A DNA stretch of 64,000 nt from Lichenibacterium minor (GTDB taxonomy: Bacteria > Pseudomonadota > Alphaproteobacteria > Rhizobiales > Beijerinckiaceae), in NCBI RefSeq assembly GCF_004137685.1, contig NZ_QYBB01000001.1, positions 372,001 to 436,000 of the forward strand, in the 5' to 3' direction. A program made the translations under genes and the position numbers. Positions 16,799-29,906 of this stretch are shown piece by piece (position 1 is the first letter of the stretch; every line of letters starts with the position of its first letter). The notes beneath the pieces are model-generated. The model was not told where the DNA came from and did not search any database. It saw nothing but the letters and a program-made list of their open reading frames with translations.

Positions 16799-19700
16799 CA
16801 CGGCAGGCGGCCGGAGGCGGCGAGCTCGCGCAGCGCCCGGGCGTCGCGCGGCGTCACGTCCGGGTAATCCGCGTCGGATCCGACCAGCGGCGTCACCTTC
16901 CATGAGCGGGCGCAGCGGCGCCCTTCGGCGCGGGCCGGCATCACCGCGACGCCGGGCACGTCCGGCAGGCGAAAGGCCTCGGCCGGCCCTTCGCCGCCCT
17001 CGATCGCGATGTCCGAGGTGATGCACACTTCGGCGAAATCGACGCCGTCGAGCAGCGCCTTCAGCTCCGGATCGGAGACGAAGACGCGCGGCGCGGCTTC
17101 GAGCGACGATCCCATGCGCTTGCCGGCCCGCTCCAGCTCCAGGGCGCCCGTGACGGCGCGCCGCGCTTCGCGGATGCGCCGCCAGCGCGCCGCCAGGGCG
17201 TCGTCGAACCAGGCCTCGGGCATGTCGGGGAAGAGCTGGAGGTGGACCGATCCGCGCTCCGACGGGTGCCGCGCCAGCCAGGCCTCTTCGGCGGTGAAGG
17301 ACAGGATGGGCGCCAGCCACACGGTCAGCCGGTCGAACACGGCGTCGATGGCGGTCAGCGCGCCGCGCCGCGCCGTGCTGGAGATCGGGTCGCAGTAGAG
17401 CGCGTCCTTGCGGATGTCGAAGTAGAAGGCCGACAGGTCGCTCGTCATGAAGGCGCCCAGCGCCGACAGGATGCGGGTGTAGTCGAAGGCCGCGTAGCCG
17501 GCCCGCACGGTGCGATCGAGTTCGGCCAGGCGGTGGAGCACGAAGCGCTCGAGCTCCGGCAGTTCCGCGTGGGGCACGGCCTGCCCGGCTTCCGCGTGGT
17601 CCAGCGTGCCCAGCATCCAGCGCAGGGTGTTGCGCCACTTCTTGTACGTCTCGACCGTGGTGGCGAGCACCGTCTTGCCGAGGCGCTGGTCGCCGGCATA
17701 GTCGGCGCCCGCGACCCACAGGCGCAGGATGTCGGCGCCGGACGCCTTGATGACCTCCTGCGGCGCCACGACGTTGCCGAGCGACTTCGACATCTTGCGC
17801 CCGTTCTCGTCGAGCGTGAAGCCGTGGGTCAGCACCGCGTCGTAGGGGGCGCGGCCCCGGGTGCCGCAGGATTCCAGCAGCGACGAGTGGAACCAGCCGC
17901 GGTGCTGGTCGGAGCCTTCGAGGTACATGACCTCGTCGTCCCCGCCGTCGACGCGGCGGCGCAGGCCCGCGAACTGCGGGAAGGTCTTGGGGTCCTCCAG
18001 CGTGAAAGCGTGGGTGGAGCCGGAATCGAACCACACGTCGAGGATGTCGTCGACCTTGCGCCAGCCTTCGGCGACCCTGTCGCCGAGGAAGCGGGCCGCC
18101 GCCCCGTCCTCGTACCAGGCATCGGCGCCTTCGACCTCGAAGGCGGCGATCACCCGGGCGTCGACGGCATCGTCCCGCAGGATCTCGGCCGTGCCGTCGG
18201 CGCGGTCCCGCACGAAGATGGCGATGGGCACGCCCCAGGCCCGCTGGCGCGACACGACCCAGTCCGGCCGGTTGCCGATCATGCCGGTGATGCGGTTCTC
18301 GCCGGCGGCCGGCACCCATCTGGTTTCGGCGATCGCCTGCAGCGCCACGCCGCGCAGCGTGTCGGGCGCGTTGGCGCCGTGGGCCGCGCCGGCGCGCGCC
18401 GGCGCGCCCGGCACGGTGAAGGGCTGGTCCATGGCGATGAACCATTGCGGCGTGTTGCGGAAGATGACGGGCTTCTTCGAACGCCAGGAATGCGGGTAGG
18501 AATGCTTCAGCCGCCCACGCGCCACGAGCGTGCCGGCGGCGAGCAATGCCGCGAAGACGGCCTCGTTGGCGTCGCCCTTGGCGCCCTTGTCGGTGAGGAC
18601 CCGCTTGCCCTCGAAGCCCGGCGCGTCGGCGGTGTAGAAGCCGTCCGCGTCGACCGTGTAGGGGATCCGGGTGTCGACGTCGCGCGCCTGCAACGCCCGG
18701 GTCGAGGCGAGCCACAGGTCGAAATCCTCGCGGCCGTGGCCGGGCGCGGTGTGGACGAAGCCGGTGCCGGCTTCGTCGGTGACGTGGTCCCCGGCCAGCA
18801 TCGGCACGGTGAAACCGTAGCCCGGCATCGTGGCGGCCAGGGGATGGGCGAGCTGGCCGACCGACAGCGCTTCGGCCGACACGTCGGCGACGCGTTCGAA
18901 GCCCTCGACGCGCGCCGCCTTGAACACGCCCTCGGCCAGCGTGTCGGCGAGCACGTAGCGCTGGCCGACCTTGGCCCAGTTGTCGTCCGCCGCCGCGGTC
19001 ACGCGGTAGAGCCCGTAGGACACCTTCGGCGAGAACGCGACGGCGCGGTTGCCCGGCATGGTCCAGGGCGTGGTGGTCCAGATGACCACGCGGGCCGGCA
19101 TCATCTCGCCCGCGGCATCGTGGCGGAACGCCAAGGCGTTCCACTCGGCGGCGCGGTGGTCCAGCACCGCGCCGCTGGCCGGCACGGTGGCGCAGGAAAA
19201 GGCGGCGAAGACCGTGTCGGAGGTGTGATCCTCGTATTCGACCTCGGCTTCGGCCAGCGCGGTCTTCTCCACCACGCTCCACATCACCGGCTTCGAACCG
19301 CGGTAGAGCAGCCCGTTGCGGGCGAACTTCATGATCTCGCGGGCGATGTGGGCTTCGGCGTCGAACGCCATGGTGGCGTAAGGGTGGTCCCAGTCGCCCA
19401 CGATGCCGAGGCGCTTGAACTCTTCCCGCTGCACGTCGAGCCACCCTTGCGCGAAGGCGCGGCATTGCCGGCGGAACTCCACCACCGGCACGGCGTCCTT
19501 GTTGCGGCCCTTGGCGCGGTATTCTTCCTCGATCTTCCATTCGATCGGCAGGCCGTGGCAGTCCCAGCCCGGCACGTAGTTGGCGTCGCGCCCCAGCATC
19601 TGTTGGGACTTGGTGACGAGGTCCTTCAGGATCTTGTTCAGCGCGTGGCCGATGTGGATGTTGCCGTTGGCGTAGGGGGGGCCGTCGTGCAGCACGAACT

Positions 19701-19881
19701 TCGGCCGCCCCGCGCCCTGGGCGCGCAGCTGGCCGTAGAGGTCGATCGCGGCCCAGCGCGCCAGGAGTTCGGGCTCCTTGGCGGGCAGGCCGGCCCGCAT
19801 CGGGAAATCCGTGTGGGGCAGGAACAGCGTCTTGGCGTAGTCGGGGCCGGCCGGGTCGGCGGGCGGGGAAGCGTCGTTCAT
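16798..19881 (-). CDS. ileS: Isoleucyl-tRNA synthetase
   Basis: 1027 residues, normal for bacterial IleS. HIGH motif at residues 76-79 ([11 protein letters not shown]), KMSKS at 696-700 and an editing (CP1) domain in between. Charges tRNA-Ile in the cytoplasm. Overlaps lspA at its 3' end. I see no clear T-box or attenuation structure in the 365-base upstream gap. Confidence 0.97.
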   Translation of the reverse strand: MNDASPPADPAGPDYAKTLFLPHTDFPMRAGLPAKEPELLARWAAIDLYGQLRAQGAGRPKFVLHDGPPYANGNIHIGHALNKILKDLVTKSQQMLGRDANYVPGWDCHGLPIEWKIEEEYRAKGRNKDAVPVVEFRRQCRAFAQGWLDVQREEFKRLGIVGDWDHPYATMAFDAEAHIAREIMKFARNGLLYRGSKPVMWSVVEKTALAEAEVEYEDHTSDTVFAAFSCATVPASGAVLDHRAAEWNALAFRHDAAGEMMPARVVIWTTTPWTMPGNRAVAFSPKVSYGLYRVTAAADDNWAKVGQRYVLADTLAEGVFKAARVEGFERVADVSAEALSVGQLAHPLAATMPGYGFTVPMLAGDHVTDEAGTGFVHTAPGHGREDFDLWLASTRALQARDVDTRIPYTVDADGFYTADAPGFEGKRVLTDKGAKGDANEAVFAALLAAGTLVARGRLKHSYPHSWRSKKPVIFRNTPQWFIAMDQPFTVPGAPARAGAAHGANAPDTLRGVALQAIAETRWVPAAGENRITGMIGNRPDWVVSRQRAWGVPIAIFVRDRADGTAEILRDDAVDARVIAAFEVEGADAWYEDGAAARFLGDRVAEGWRKVDDILDVWFDSGSTHAFTLEDPKTFPQFAGLRRRVDGGDDEVMYLEGSDQHRGWFHSSLLESCGTRGRAPYDAVLTHGFTLDENGRKMSKSLGNVVAPQEVIKASGADILRLWVAGADYAGDQRLGKTVLATTVETYKKWRNTLRWMLGTLDHAEAGQAVPHAELPELERFVLHRLAELDRTVRAGYAAFDYTRILSALGAFMTSDLSAFYFDIRKDALYCDPISSTARRGALTAIDAVFDRLTVWLAPILSFTAEEAWLARHPSERGSVHLQLFPDMPEAWFDDALAARWRRIREARRAVTGALELERAGKRMGSSLEAAPRVFVSDPELKALLDGVDFAEVCITSDIAIEGGEGPAEAFRLPDVPGVAVMPARAEGRRCARSWKVTPLVGSDADYPDVTPRDARALRELAASGRLP

Positions 19882-20246
19882 GGGGGACCGGGAGGCTGGC
19901 GGCGAGGCGGGATCCCGTGCGGGCGCGTCGCGTCGAGATGCGGGATGGCGGACGAGCGAAAGGTCCCGTGCGGGGCGAGCGTGTCGCTCAAGCGCCGCAC
20001 GGGCCCATAATCGGCGTGATCCGGGCCCGCGTCGTCATGGCGGTGACGTAGCAGCCTGCCACGGAGATTGGAAGGCTTCCGTTCTTTCGGCCGGCCCGGA
20101 TCCCGCCGTAACCGAACTCCATGCTCGCGCATTCACCCCGCTGGAGCCGCCGGCCGGGACCGGCGGACTCGCGTCAGCGTATCGGCAGCGGACGGGGACG
20201 GCCTTCGGGCCGCCCCGCCGCGCCACCTCAGGAGGACCCTCGACCC
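19882..20246. other. 365-base divergent gap upstream of ileS
   Basis: No gene or tRNA-like cloverleaf is visible. It should hold the ileS promoter (minus strand) and that of the small gene at 20247. A short palindrome CCGGCCGGGACCGG lies near 20150. Confidence 0.45.
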
Positions 20247-20486
20247 ATGGGGACACCGATGGAACCCCACGTGTGGAACATGTTCAAGCGCCGCGAGGAG
20301 GGCGAGATCTGGTGCGCCGTGCCGGCCGACGCGGCCGTGCCGCGCTTTCTCTTCTCCGGCGATTGGAACTACGGCGGCCAGCACCCGGAGCGGCACGCGC
20401 TGCCGGGCTTCCAGCGCTCCGTCGCGCACCAGGCCGTGCGCATGAACGGCTTCTACCTGTTCCAGCTGCTGCGCGCCGCGGCCTGA
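20247..20486 (+). CDS. Small conserved hypothetical protein
   Basis: 79 residues. The AGGAGG at 20230-20235 gives an ideal distance to ATG 20247; an internal ATG four codons later (MEPHVWNMFKRR) is also possible. Features: FKRREEGEIWCAVP and an aromatic GDWNYGG segment. Soluble, no known domain. Similar short proteins beginning with an EPHVWN-like motif are familiar to me from Methylobacterium-type genomes, function unknown. Confidence 0.7.
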   Translation: MGTPMEPHVWNMFKRREEGEIWCAVPADAAVPRFLFSGDWNYGGQHPERHALPGFQRSVAHQAVRMNGFYLFQLLRAAA

Positions 20487-20629
20487 ACGCCGGGATCCGG
20501 CGGCCCGACGCGGCCGCCGCCTTACAATAAGCCACAACGCGTCGTGGGATGGGACGGTGATCGTGCATCGCGTCGGCGGGGTCCGGGCCCCGTCGGCGCG
20601 ATGCATCAGGGTCGGGAGACGCGGCGTCG

Positions 20630-22105
20630 ATGCAGCGCCCTTTGTTGTTGGTGGTGATCGGCGGCCTCGCGGCCTCGGGGGCGGCCGTCGCGGCCGGCGC
20701 CCTGTGGTACGAACGGCCGACGCGCCTGACCGTCGCGGTGTCGCAGACCGACGAGCCGGACCGCGCCCTGATCGATTCCGCGACGCGGCTGCTCAAGCGC
20801 AGCCGCAACCCCGTGCGCCTGCAGGTGCAGCTGGTCGAGAACGCCAAGGCGGCCTCCGAAGCGGTCGACGCCCACCGGGCCGACCTCGCGGTGATCCGAA
20901 CCGACGTCGCCATCCCGGGCGACGCCCAGACCGTGGTGATCCTGCACCGCGACGCGGCCGTGCTGGTGGCGCCCGCGTCGAGCGGCCTGAAGGGCATCGC
21001 CGACCTGCCGGGGCACGCAATCGGCGTGCTGCGCATGGGCGCGGGCAACCGCAGCCTGCTGTCCACCATGCTGGCGGAAGCGGACCTTTCGCCCGACAGC
21101 GTCGTCCAGGTGGAGCTGAAGCCCGAGGAGGTCGAGGGTGCGCTGCGCGCGAAGCGCGTCGCGGGGGTGATGGCGGTCGACGTCGTGTCCAGCTCCGCCC
21201 TGCGCGCCATCGTCCGCACCGTGGCGGCCATCGACCCGCCCGCCGCGGCGGCGCCGGCGCCCGCGAAATCCGGCGCCCGGGGCGCCAAGGTCGGCCGGAC
21301 GGCGGCCAAGGCCGGCGCGAAGGGCAAGGCGCCCCCGCCGAAGGACGACGATGACGACGACAAGGACGAAGCGGAGCTCGCCAAGGGGACGGTCGTCTTC
21401 ATCCCGGTGGCCGAAGCCGAGGCCATCGCGGCCCGCTCGCCCGCCTACGAGAAGTCGGAGGTCCTGCGCGGCATCTTCGGCGGCACGCCGCCCCGCCCCG
21501 GCAAGGACTACGACACGCTCAGCATCACGCACCGCCTCGTCGCCAACGAGGACGTGTCTCAGGACCTCGTGGGCGGACTGACGCGGTTCTTCCTGACGGA
21601 GAAGGGCCCCATCGCCGCCACGGCGCCGATCGCCATGCGGATCGAGGCGCCGAGCACCGACAAGGGCGCGTCCCTGCCGGTCCACGCCGGCTCCGCCGCC
21701 TACATCGACGACGACGAGCAGACCTTCTTCGATCGATACAGCGACATGATCTACATCGGCGCCATGCTGGTGGGCGTGCTGGCGTCGGGGATCACGGCCG
21801 TGATGGGGCGGCTCAACGGCGCGCGCTCCTCGGCGCTGGAGGGGGTCGTGCACCGCCTCGTCGAGATGATGGCGGCCGCCCGCGCGGCGGGCTCGGCCGA
21901 GGAGCTCGACGCGCTCCAGGAGGAAGCCGACCGGTTGATGACGGCGGTGCTCGACGGCGCCGCGTCGGGCTCCGACGACCGCCGCCTCGCCGCCTTCGGC
22001 CTGGCGCTCGACCAGGTGCGGGCGGCGGTGCGCGACCGCCGGGCGCAGATCGGCGCCGAGCCGAAGCCGGCCGAGGCCGTGGCGATGCGGCTGGCGGCCG
22101 AATGA
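20630..22105 (+). CDS. TAXI-family TRAP-type solute-binding protein, membrane anchored at both ends
   Basis: 491 residues. An N-terminal helix (5-25) precedes a periplasmic TAXI-type binding fold (LTVAVSQTDEPD, ADLAVIRTDVAIPGDAQTV, GVLRMGAGNRSLLSTML). A linker around 225-255 is Ala/Lys-rich and ends in an acidic run (KDDDDDDKDE). A second helix is near 380-400, followed by a cytoplasmic-looking helical tail of about 90 residues. TAXI proteins deliver solutes to TRAP permeases, but no TRAP membrane subunit is adjacent. The C-terminal anchor plus tail suggests a sensing or stand-alone role (inference). Confidence 0.75.
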   Translation: MQRPLLLVVIGGLAASGAAVAAGALWYERPTRLTVAVSQTDEPDRALIDSATRLLKRSRNPVRLQVQLVENAKAASEAVDAHRADLAVIRTDVAIPGDAQTVVILHRDAAVLVAPASSGLKGIADLPGHAIGVLRMGAGNRSLLSTMLAEADLSPDSVVQVELKPEEVEGALRAKRVAGVMAVDVVSSSALRAIVRTVAAIDPPAAAAPAPAKSGARGAKVGRTAAKAGAKGKAPPPKDDDDDDKDEAELAKGTVVFIPVAEAEAIAARSPAYEKSEVLRGIFGGTPPRPGKDYDTLSITHRLVANEDVSQDLVGGLTRFFLTEKGPIAATAPIAMRIEAPSTDKGASLPVHAGSAAYIDDDEQTFFDRYSDMIYIGAMLVGVLASGITAVMGRLNGARSSALEGVVHRLVEMMAAARAAGSAEELDALQEEADRLMTAVLDGAASGSDDRRLAAFGLALDQVRAAVRDRRAQIGAEPKPAEAVAMRLAAE

Positions 22106-22406
22106 CCGGGCCCGTCCCGACGCGGCGCCCGGCCATGCCGGTTGCACTGCACCATGGAGGGTTCCCAAGCGCGGCGGGATGATGTAGGACGAACGCGCTC
22201 ACGGGCGGCAACACGCCCGGTCGCGACGGCGCCGCACCGCCTCCCCTTTCCCGGCGGTGCCGCCCGCGACGGCGCGCTGAAACGCTTTGCATCCCCGAGA
22301 CCGGCCCCTCCCGCATCCCGCGCGAGGGCTGGTCCTCCACGCGTTCGGTCCGGCCGGTCCCTCGACAGGGCGGGATCGGCCGCACGGACGAGGCCCGACG
22401 AGACCC
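22106..22406. other. 301-base gap upstream of typA
   Basis: No gene is visible. A weak 6-bp stem (CGGGCG/CGCCCG at 22202-22219) is present. The typA promoter probably lies here. Confidence 0.4.
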
Positions 22407-24230
<1,824 letters not shown>

Positions 24231-24248
24231 GCGAAACCCGATCGCGGC

Positions 24249-24270
24249 GATCCCCGCGCCAGCGGGGATC
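24249..24270. repeat. Palindrome GATCCCCGC-N4-GCGGGGATC
   Basis: Perfect 9-bp arms with the four-base loop GCCA, 18 bases after the typA stop. Related, less perfect copies stand between pstS and pstC. Confidence 0.8.
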
Positions 24271-24290
24271 CACAGACCGGGATCGATGTG

Positions 24291-24315
24291 GGGCGGCCTC
24301 CGGGCCGCCCTTTTT
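24291..24315 (+). terminator. Rho-independent terminator of typA
   Basis: Perfect 8-bp stem GGGCGGCC / GGCCGCCC with loop TCCG, directly followed by TTTTT. This is the clearest intrinsic terminator in the window. Confidence 0.92.
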
Positions 24316-24454
24316 GCGTGGACCCACTCGTTGCTCGACGGTGTCGTCCCCGGCCGGGCAACCGGGCCGAACCCCGGGGCGCCTCATCCGGCGGCTCGGC
24401 CGGTTCCCGGCTCGGGGCCGGGACGACAGCCCTGCGGCCCCCGGGACGGCAGCG

Positions 24455-24730
24455 TCAGTGCGCGCCCTGCGCCCGGCCGAGGCGCATCGTCAGCTCGGCC
24501 TGCAGCCTCAGCGCCTGCTTGACCCGCGCCGTGCCGGCGGCGATGTCGCGGTCGAGCGCGTCGAGGCGAACGCGGGCCTCCTCGGTGCCGCGCGCCACGA
24601 GGGCGTCGCGCAGCTCCCACAGGCGGGACAGCAGGGATTCCGCGTTGCGCTGCTCGGCGCGCTGCGCGTCGATGACGACTTCCAGCGCTTCGGCGTCGCG
24701 GACCACGTCCACGGTCGATCTCGGATCCAT
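24455..24730 (-). CDS. Small coiled-coil hypothetical protein
   Basis: 91 residues from ATG 24730, preceded by GGGAGGACC. Nearly all helical, rich in Glu, Arg, Leu and Ala (RLWELRDALVARGTEEARVR), so a coiled coil or helical hairpin is likely. No signal peptide, no known domain. It is divergent from the amidohydrolase gene. Frame and ribosome-binding site support it; function unknown. Confidence 0.6.
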   Translation of the reverse strand: MDPRSTVDVVRDAEALEVVIDAQRAEQRNAESLLSRLWELRDALVARGTEEARVRLDALDRDIAAGTARVKQALRLQAELTMRLGRAQGAH

Positions 24731-24887
24731 CGGTCCTCCCTCTCGTGACCTTCCCTGCCCCGGCCGCCGCCTTCTCCGTCGCGCGAGCGCGGCGCCCGGG
24801 GTACAGGGTGGAGATGGAACGCCCGGAACGTGGTCTCGTTGCGGCGATGGCGGTGGCACTCGGCCGCGGCCCGAACCGGGGACACGC

Positions 24888-26162
24888 ATGCGCATCGACA
24901 CGGTGATCCGCCGGGCCGACCTCGGCGACGGCCGCGGCCCCATCGACATCGGCATCGCCGGCACGCGCATCGCCGCGCTGGAGCCGCGCCTCGCCTGCGA
25001 GGCCGCCGAGGTCGACCTCGGCGGCAGGCTCGCGCTGCCCGGCCTCGTCGACACCCACATCCACCTCGACAAGGCCTGCCTCGACGACCGCTGCCCCTGC
25101 GGCGGCGCGCTCAAGGACGCCGTGAAGAGCGTGTCAGACGCCAAGAGGCACTTCACGGAAGAGGACGTCTACGCCCGCGCGGCCCGCGTCCTGGAGATGG
25201 CGATCGCCCACGGCACCAACCGCATGCGCAGCCACGTCGAGGTCGACCCCCGGGTGGGGCTGACGAGCCTGCGCGCGCTGCACCGCTTGAAGCGGGACTA
25301 CGCCTGGGCGATCGACCTGCAGCTCTGCGTGTTTCCGCAGGAAGGGCTGCTCGACGATCCCGGCTGCGACGCCGTGCTGGTGTCCGCGCTCGACCTCGGC
25401 GCGGACCTCATCGGTGGCGCGCCCTACATCGACCGGGACAGCCACGGCCAGATCGCGCGGATCTTCGACCTCGCGCAGGAGCGAAACCTCGACGTCGACC
25501 TCCACCTCGACTTTTCCCTCGACGCGTCGAGCCTCGACGTCGACGAGGTGTGCCGCCAGGCGGAGCGGCGGGGCTGGGGCGGCCGCACGGCCATCGGCCA
25601 TGCCACGAAACTGTCCGCCCTGCCCCCCGAGCGGCTGGCCGCCTATGCCCGCCGCCTCGCCGGCGCCGGCGTCGCCGTCACGGTGCTGCCCGCCACCGAC
25701 CTGTTCCTGATGGGACGGGACAGCGACCACGACGTGCCGCGCGGCGTCGCCCCGGCGCACCGGCTGGCCGCCGCCGGCGTCACCTGTTCGGCGGCGACCA
25801 ACAACGTCCGCAACCCCTTCACGCCCTACGGCGACGGCTCGCTGGTGCGCATGGCCAACCTGTTCGCCAACGTGGCGCAGGTGGCGGGCGAGACGGACCT
25901 CGCCGCCTGCCTCGACCTCGTCACCGGCTCGGCGGCACGGGTGATGGGTCTCCCCGACTACGCGATCGCGGTCGGCGGTCCCGCGACCTTCGTGGCCTTC
26001 GACGCGACGGGCCGCGCCGACATCGTGGCGGGGATAGTGGCTCCGGAGATCGGCTTCAAGGACGGGCGCCAAACCTTTCTGCGCCCGCCGGCGCGGCTGA
26101 CGTCGCCGGCCGGCGCGGCCGCGATGCAGCGTCGCGACGGATCGACGGCGAGCGGGGCGTAG
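24888..26162 (+). CDS. Amidohydrolase superfamily protein, CodA-like but without deaminase acid residues
   Basis: 424 residues. The beta-lactone-edge metal motif HIHLD has His57 and His59; His206 and His238 (IGHATK) complete a plausible metal site. The overall order follows cytosine deaminase CodA. However, the positions of CodA Glu217 and Asp313 appear to be Phe209 (HLDFSL) and Asn305 (ATNNV). That makes ordinary cytosine deamination unlikely. The TNNVRNPFTPYGDGS segment is, in my memory, common in a distinct amidohydrolase subgroup of Hyphomicrobiales. Cytoplasmic; substrate unknown. It stands alone with the divergent coiled-coil gene. Confidence 0.8.
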   Translation: MRIDTVIRRADLGDGRGPIDIGIAGTRIAALEPRLACEAAEVDLGGRLALPGLVDTHIHLDKACLDDRCPCGGALKDAVKSVSDAKRHFTEEDVYARAARVLEMAIAHGTNRMRSHVEVDPRVGLTSLRALHRLKRDYAWAIDLQLCVFPQEGLLDDPGCDAVLVSALDLGADLIGGAPYIDRDSHGQIARIFDLAQERNLDVDLHLDFSLDASSLDVDEVCRQAERRGWGGRTAIGHATKLSALPPERLAAYARRLAGAGVAVTVLPATDLFLMGRDSDHDVPRGVAPAHRLAAAGVTCSAATNNVRNPFTPYGDGSLVRMANLFANVAQVAGETDLAACLDLVTGSAARVMGLPDYAIAVGGPATFVAFDATGRADIVAGIVAPEIGFKDGRQTFLRPPARLTSPAGAAAMQRRDGSTASGA

Positions 26163-26317
26163 CCGCCGCGTCGCGCTGCGACCGGTGGGCGCAAGGCGCC
26201 GGTTATCCCCAAGGGGCCCGGAACCGCGCAGGCGGCGGATCGCTTGTGGCCGCACGGAAGACGGCGCGGCGATGCGCGACGCTCTCACCCGGCCATCGAC
26301 AACGAGGGACGAACGCC

Positions 26318-26728
26318 ATGGCGACGAAGAACGCGAGCAATCACCAGGGCCAGGTCAAGGATCCGGAGCACGACGGCCGGCTGAAGGGCCACACGGGCGG
26401 CGAGGCCCCCAAGGCCCACGCCGAGGGCACGCATCCCGACGAGAAGGGCCACGCCGAGCCCAAGAAGACCGCGGCCGCCAAGAAGCACGAGGACGAGGCG
26501 GCGCACGAGGAGCACGCCAAGAAGGCCCCGGCCAAGTCCCACAAGGAGCCGGCGCACGAGGAGCCCAAGAAGGCCGCCGCCAGCAAGGACGAGCCCGCCA
26601 AGGACGCGCCTGCCAAGGGCGGAGCTTCCGCCGAGGACGCCGACCTCAAGTCCCGCGAATACACGGACGCGCAGGGCAACGTCCACCACCACACCAAGGC
26701 CTATATGGAGAGCCACAAGGGCGAGTGA
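26318..26728 (+). CDS. Lys/Ala/Glu/His-rich low-complexity protein
   Basis: 136 residues, highly charged, built of repeated AAKKHEDEAAHEEHAKKA-like units between residues 40 and 100. A less degenerate end reads SREYTDAQGNVHHHTKAYMESHKG. Likely intrinsically disordered and soluble; no signal peptide. Related to the loosely defined histone H1-like or stress proteins only by composition. The HHH and ordered tail could bind metal or a partner (inference). Confidence 0.65.
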   Translation: MATKNASNHQGQVKDPEHDGRLKGHTGGEAPKAHAEGTHPDEKGHAEPKKTAAAKKHEDEAAHEEHAKKAPAKSHKEPAHEEPKKAAASKDEPAKDAPAKGGASAEDADLKSREYTDAQGNVHHHTKAYMESHKGE

Positions 26729-26756
26729 TCGCCCCCTCCGCGGGTCGACGAGGGGA

Positions 26757-26784
26757 GGCCGGTCCGGTTCGGGCCGGCCTTCTC
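26757..26784 (+). terminator. Hairpin after the Lys-rich gene
   Basis: AGGCCGG / CCGGCCT stem extended inside by TCC/GGG with a GGTTC loop, followed by the T-poor TCTC. Candidate terminator 29 bases after the stop. Confidence 0.5.
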
Positions 26785-26898
26785 CGCATCGACGGCCCGT
26801 CTCCGGCCCCGCGGCTTGCGCGGGGAGCCGCCCCGCGCTAGTCCCGGCCCGTTCCTTGCGAGGGTTTCCGACCCTCCCCAACCGGCCGAAGTCGACCC

Positions 26899-28134
<1,236 letters not shown>

Positions 28135-28324
28135 GCGCCGGCACGGCGGGGGCCGGGCGATCGCGCCGCTCGGGCTTCCGTCGGTTCGAGCGGTCGGGCC
28201 CGGCGGGTGTCGGACATCCGCCGAGCAGGTGAACTCAGGCGCCGCCGACGTCGGCCGAAGCGCCGAGGACCGCGGCATCGTCGATGCGCCCGCCACGGCC
28301 CGGCGGGCCGCGTGGCGGGCGCGG

Positions 28325-28987
28325 TCATTCCGCCTCGCCGTCCACGATCCGCTTCGCCAGGCCGACGGGAAACCCCGCCCGCACGAGGGCGCGCACGTCC
28401 TTGTCGCGATAGGGCTCGCGCTCGCCGGGGCGGTAGGGCCCCAGGCGCTTGCGCTGCGCCAGCCGCGCCGCCTGGGCGGGTTCGTCGAGGTCGAGCGCTT
28501 CCGCGACGCTCGGCTCGGCCACGTCGACGTCCTGGCGCCCGAGGTCCGCCTTGATGCGCCAAGCCGGCAACCCCTTGCGGGCCAGCGCCGCCGCACGGCC
28601 GCGGCCATAGGCGGCGTCGTCGATCAGGCGGCCGCGGGTCAGGCGGTCGACGACCCCGTCGATCAGCGCGCGCATCTCGGCCGGCTCGGGCAGCGGCGCG
28701 TCGTTGAGCTCGCAGCGGCGGCGCACCTTGCGCTCCAGCACCTCGCGCAGCCGCGCCGTGGAAGCGGAATAACGGGCGAGGTAGAAGCTCGCCATCCGCA
28801 TCAGGGCGTCCGGCGACACGGCCGGCTTCGGCGCGCGCCGCCCGTCCGCCGCCCCGGCTTCATCGACCGGCCGGCCCCGCGGCGCTTCGGGGACGTCGTC
28901 CCACAGCAGCACGCCCGCGCGGGCGTCCGGATCGCCCGCGGCGGCTCCCTCCACCGTGGCGCGATCCTTCGCGGTCGGAGCCCCCAT
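28325..28987 (-). CDS. recX: RecX family regulatory protein
   Basis: 220 residues. An acidic/Ala-rich N-terminal region of about 70 residues precedes the three-helix RecX repeats (MASFYLARYSASTARLREVLERK, GRLIDDAAYGRGRAAAL, PAWRIKADL). RecX proteins modulate RecA filaments. There is no recA or lexA here; the gene follows rmlD by 14 bases on the same strand and may ride on the rml operon transcript. Confidence 0.88.
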   Translation of the reverse strand: MGAPTAKDRATVEGAAAGDPDARAGVLLWDDVPEAPRGRPVDEAGAADGRRAPKPAVSPDALMRMASFYLARYSASTARLREVLERKVRRRCELNDAPLPEPAEMRALIDGVVDRLTRGRLIDDAAYGRGRAAALARKGLPAWRIKADLGRQDVDVAEPSVAEALDLDEPAQAARLAQRKRLGPYRPGEREPYRDKDVRALVRAGFPVGLAKRIVDGEAE

Positions 28988-29001
28988 CGCCGGGTCTTCC
29001 C

Positions 29002-29901
29002 TCAGCCGGCGCGGGCCGCGTCGTTGAGGAGCCGCGACACCGTGCGCTCCAGCGGCCCATGCCACTCCGGCAGGCTGATGCCGTAGACGCGTTCGAGCTT
29101 GGAACAGTCGAGACGGGAATTGGCGGGTCGCCGCGCCTGGGTGGGGAACTCGGCCGTGGTGATGCGGTTGACGGTCGCGCTCGGGCCCCCCTTGGCGCGC
29201 GACGCCGCGAAGACCGCCTCGGCCACGTCGGCCCACACCGCCTCGCCCCGCGCCGCCATGTGGAACACGCCCGTGAGGTCCCGGTTCTCGGGCTCGGCCG
29301 CCATCCGCGCCGCGACGGCGAGCAGCGTCGTCGCGATGTCGAGCGCCGACGTCGGGCAGCCGTGCTGGTCCGCCACCACGCTCACGTCCGGCTTGTTGCC
29401 GGCGATGCGCAGCATGGTGCGGACGAAATTGGCCCCGTAGGGCGCGTAGACCCAGGCCGTGCGTAGGATCGCGTGGCGCGGGTTGGCGGCCGCGACCGCG
29501 CGCTCGCCCGCGAGCTTCGAGCGGCCGTAGGCGCCGAGCGGGCCGACGGCGTCGTCCTCGCCATAGGGTTCCGGCTTCGACCCGTCGAAGACGTAGTCGG
29601 TCGACACATGGAGCACGGGGAGGCCCAGCTCCGCGGCCGCCGCCGCGACGGCGCCCGCGCCGGCGCCGTTCACCGCTTCGGCGAGGTCCGGCTCGGATTC
29701 GGCCTTGTCCACCGCCGTGTAGGCGGCGGCGTTGATCACCGCCTCGGCCCCCGCGTCGCGGATGGCGGGCAGCACCGTGGACGGGTCGGCGAGGTCGAGG
29801 CCCGGACGGCCGAGCAGCACGACCTCGTGGCCGTGTCGCCCGGCGATCTCGCCGAGCGCGCGGGCCACCTGCCCGTGTCGTCCCGTGACGGCGATGCGCA
29901 T
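29002..29901 (-). CDS. rmlD: dTDP-4-dehydrorhamnose reductase
   Basis: 299 residues. N-terminal NAD(P) motif (VTGRHGQVARAL), HVSTDYVFDGSK and YGRSKLAGE with the catalytic Tyr/Lys. Last step of dTDP-L-rhamnose synthesis. The ATG at 29901 was chosen over an upstream open frame because the Rossmann fold starts there. Lies 5 bases after rmlB. Confidence 0.95.
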   Translation of the reverse strand: MRIAVTGRHGQVARALGEIAGRHGHEVVLLGRPGLDLADPSTVLPAIRDAGAEAVINAAAYTAVDKAESEPDLAEAVNGAGAGAVAAAAAELGLPVLHVSTDYVFDGSKPEPYGEDDAVGPLGAYGRSKLAGERAVAAANPRHAILRTAWVYAPYGANFVRTMLRIAGNKPDVSVVADQHGCPTSALDIATTLLAVAARMAAEPENRDLTGVFHMAARGEAVWADVAEAVFAASRAKGGPSATVNRITTAEFPTQARRPANSRLDCSKLERVYGISLPEWHGPLERTVSRLLNDAARAG

Positions 29902-29906
29902 GCGGC

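Noticed and set aside
16274..20010. Frames of 1088 and 922 codons overlapping ileS
   Set aside because: They cover ileS in wrong frames; only the short lspA part at the end of the first one is genuine.
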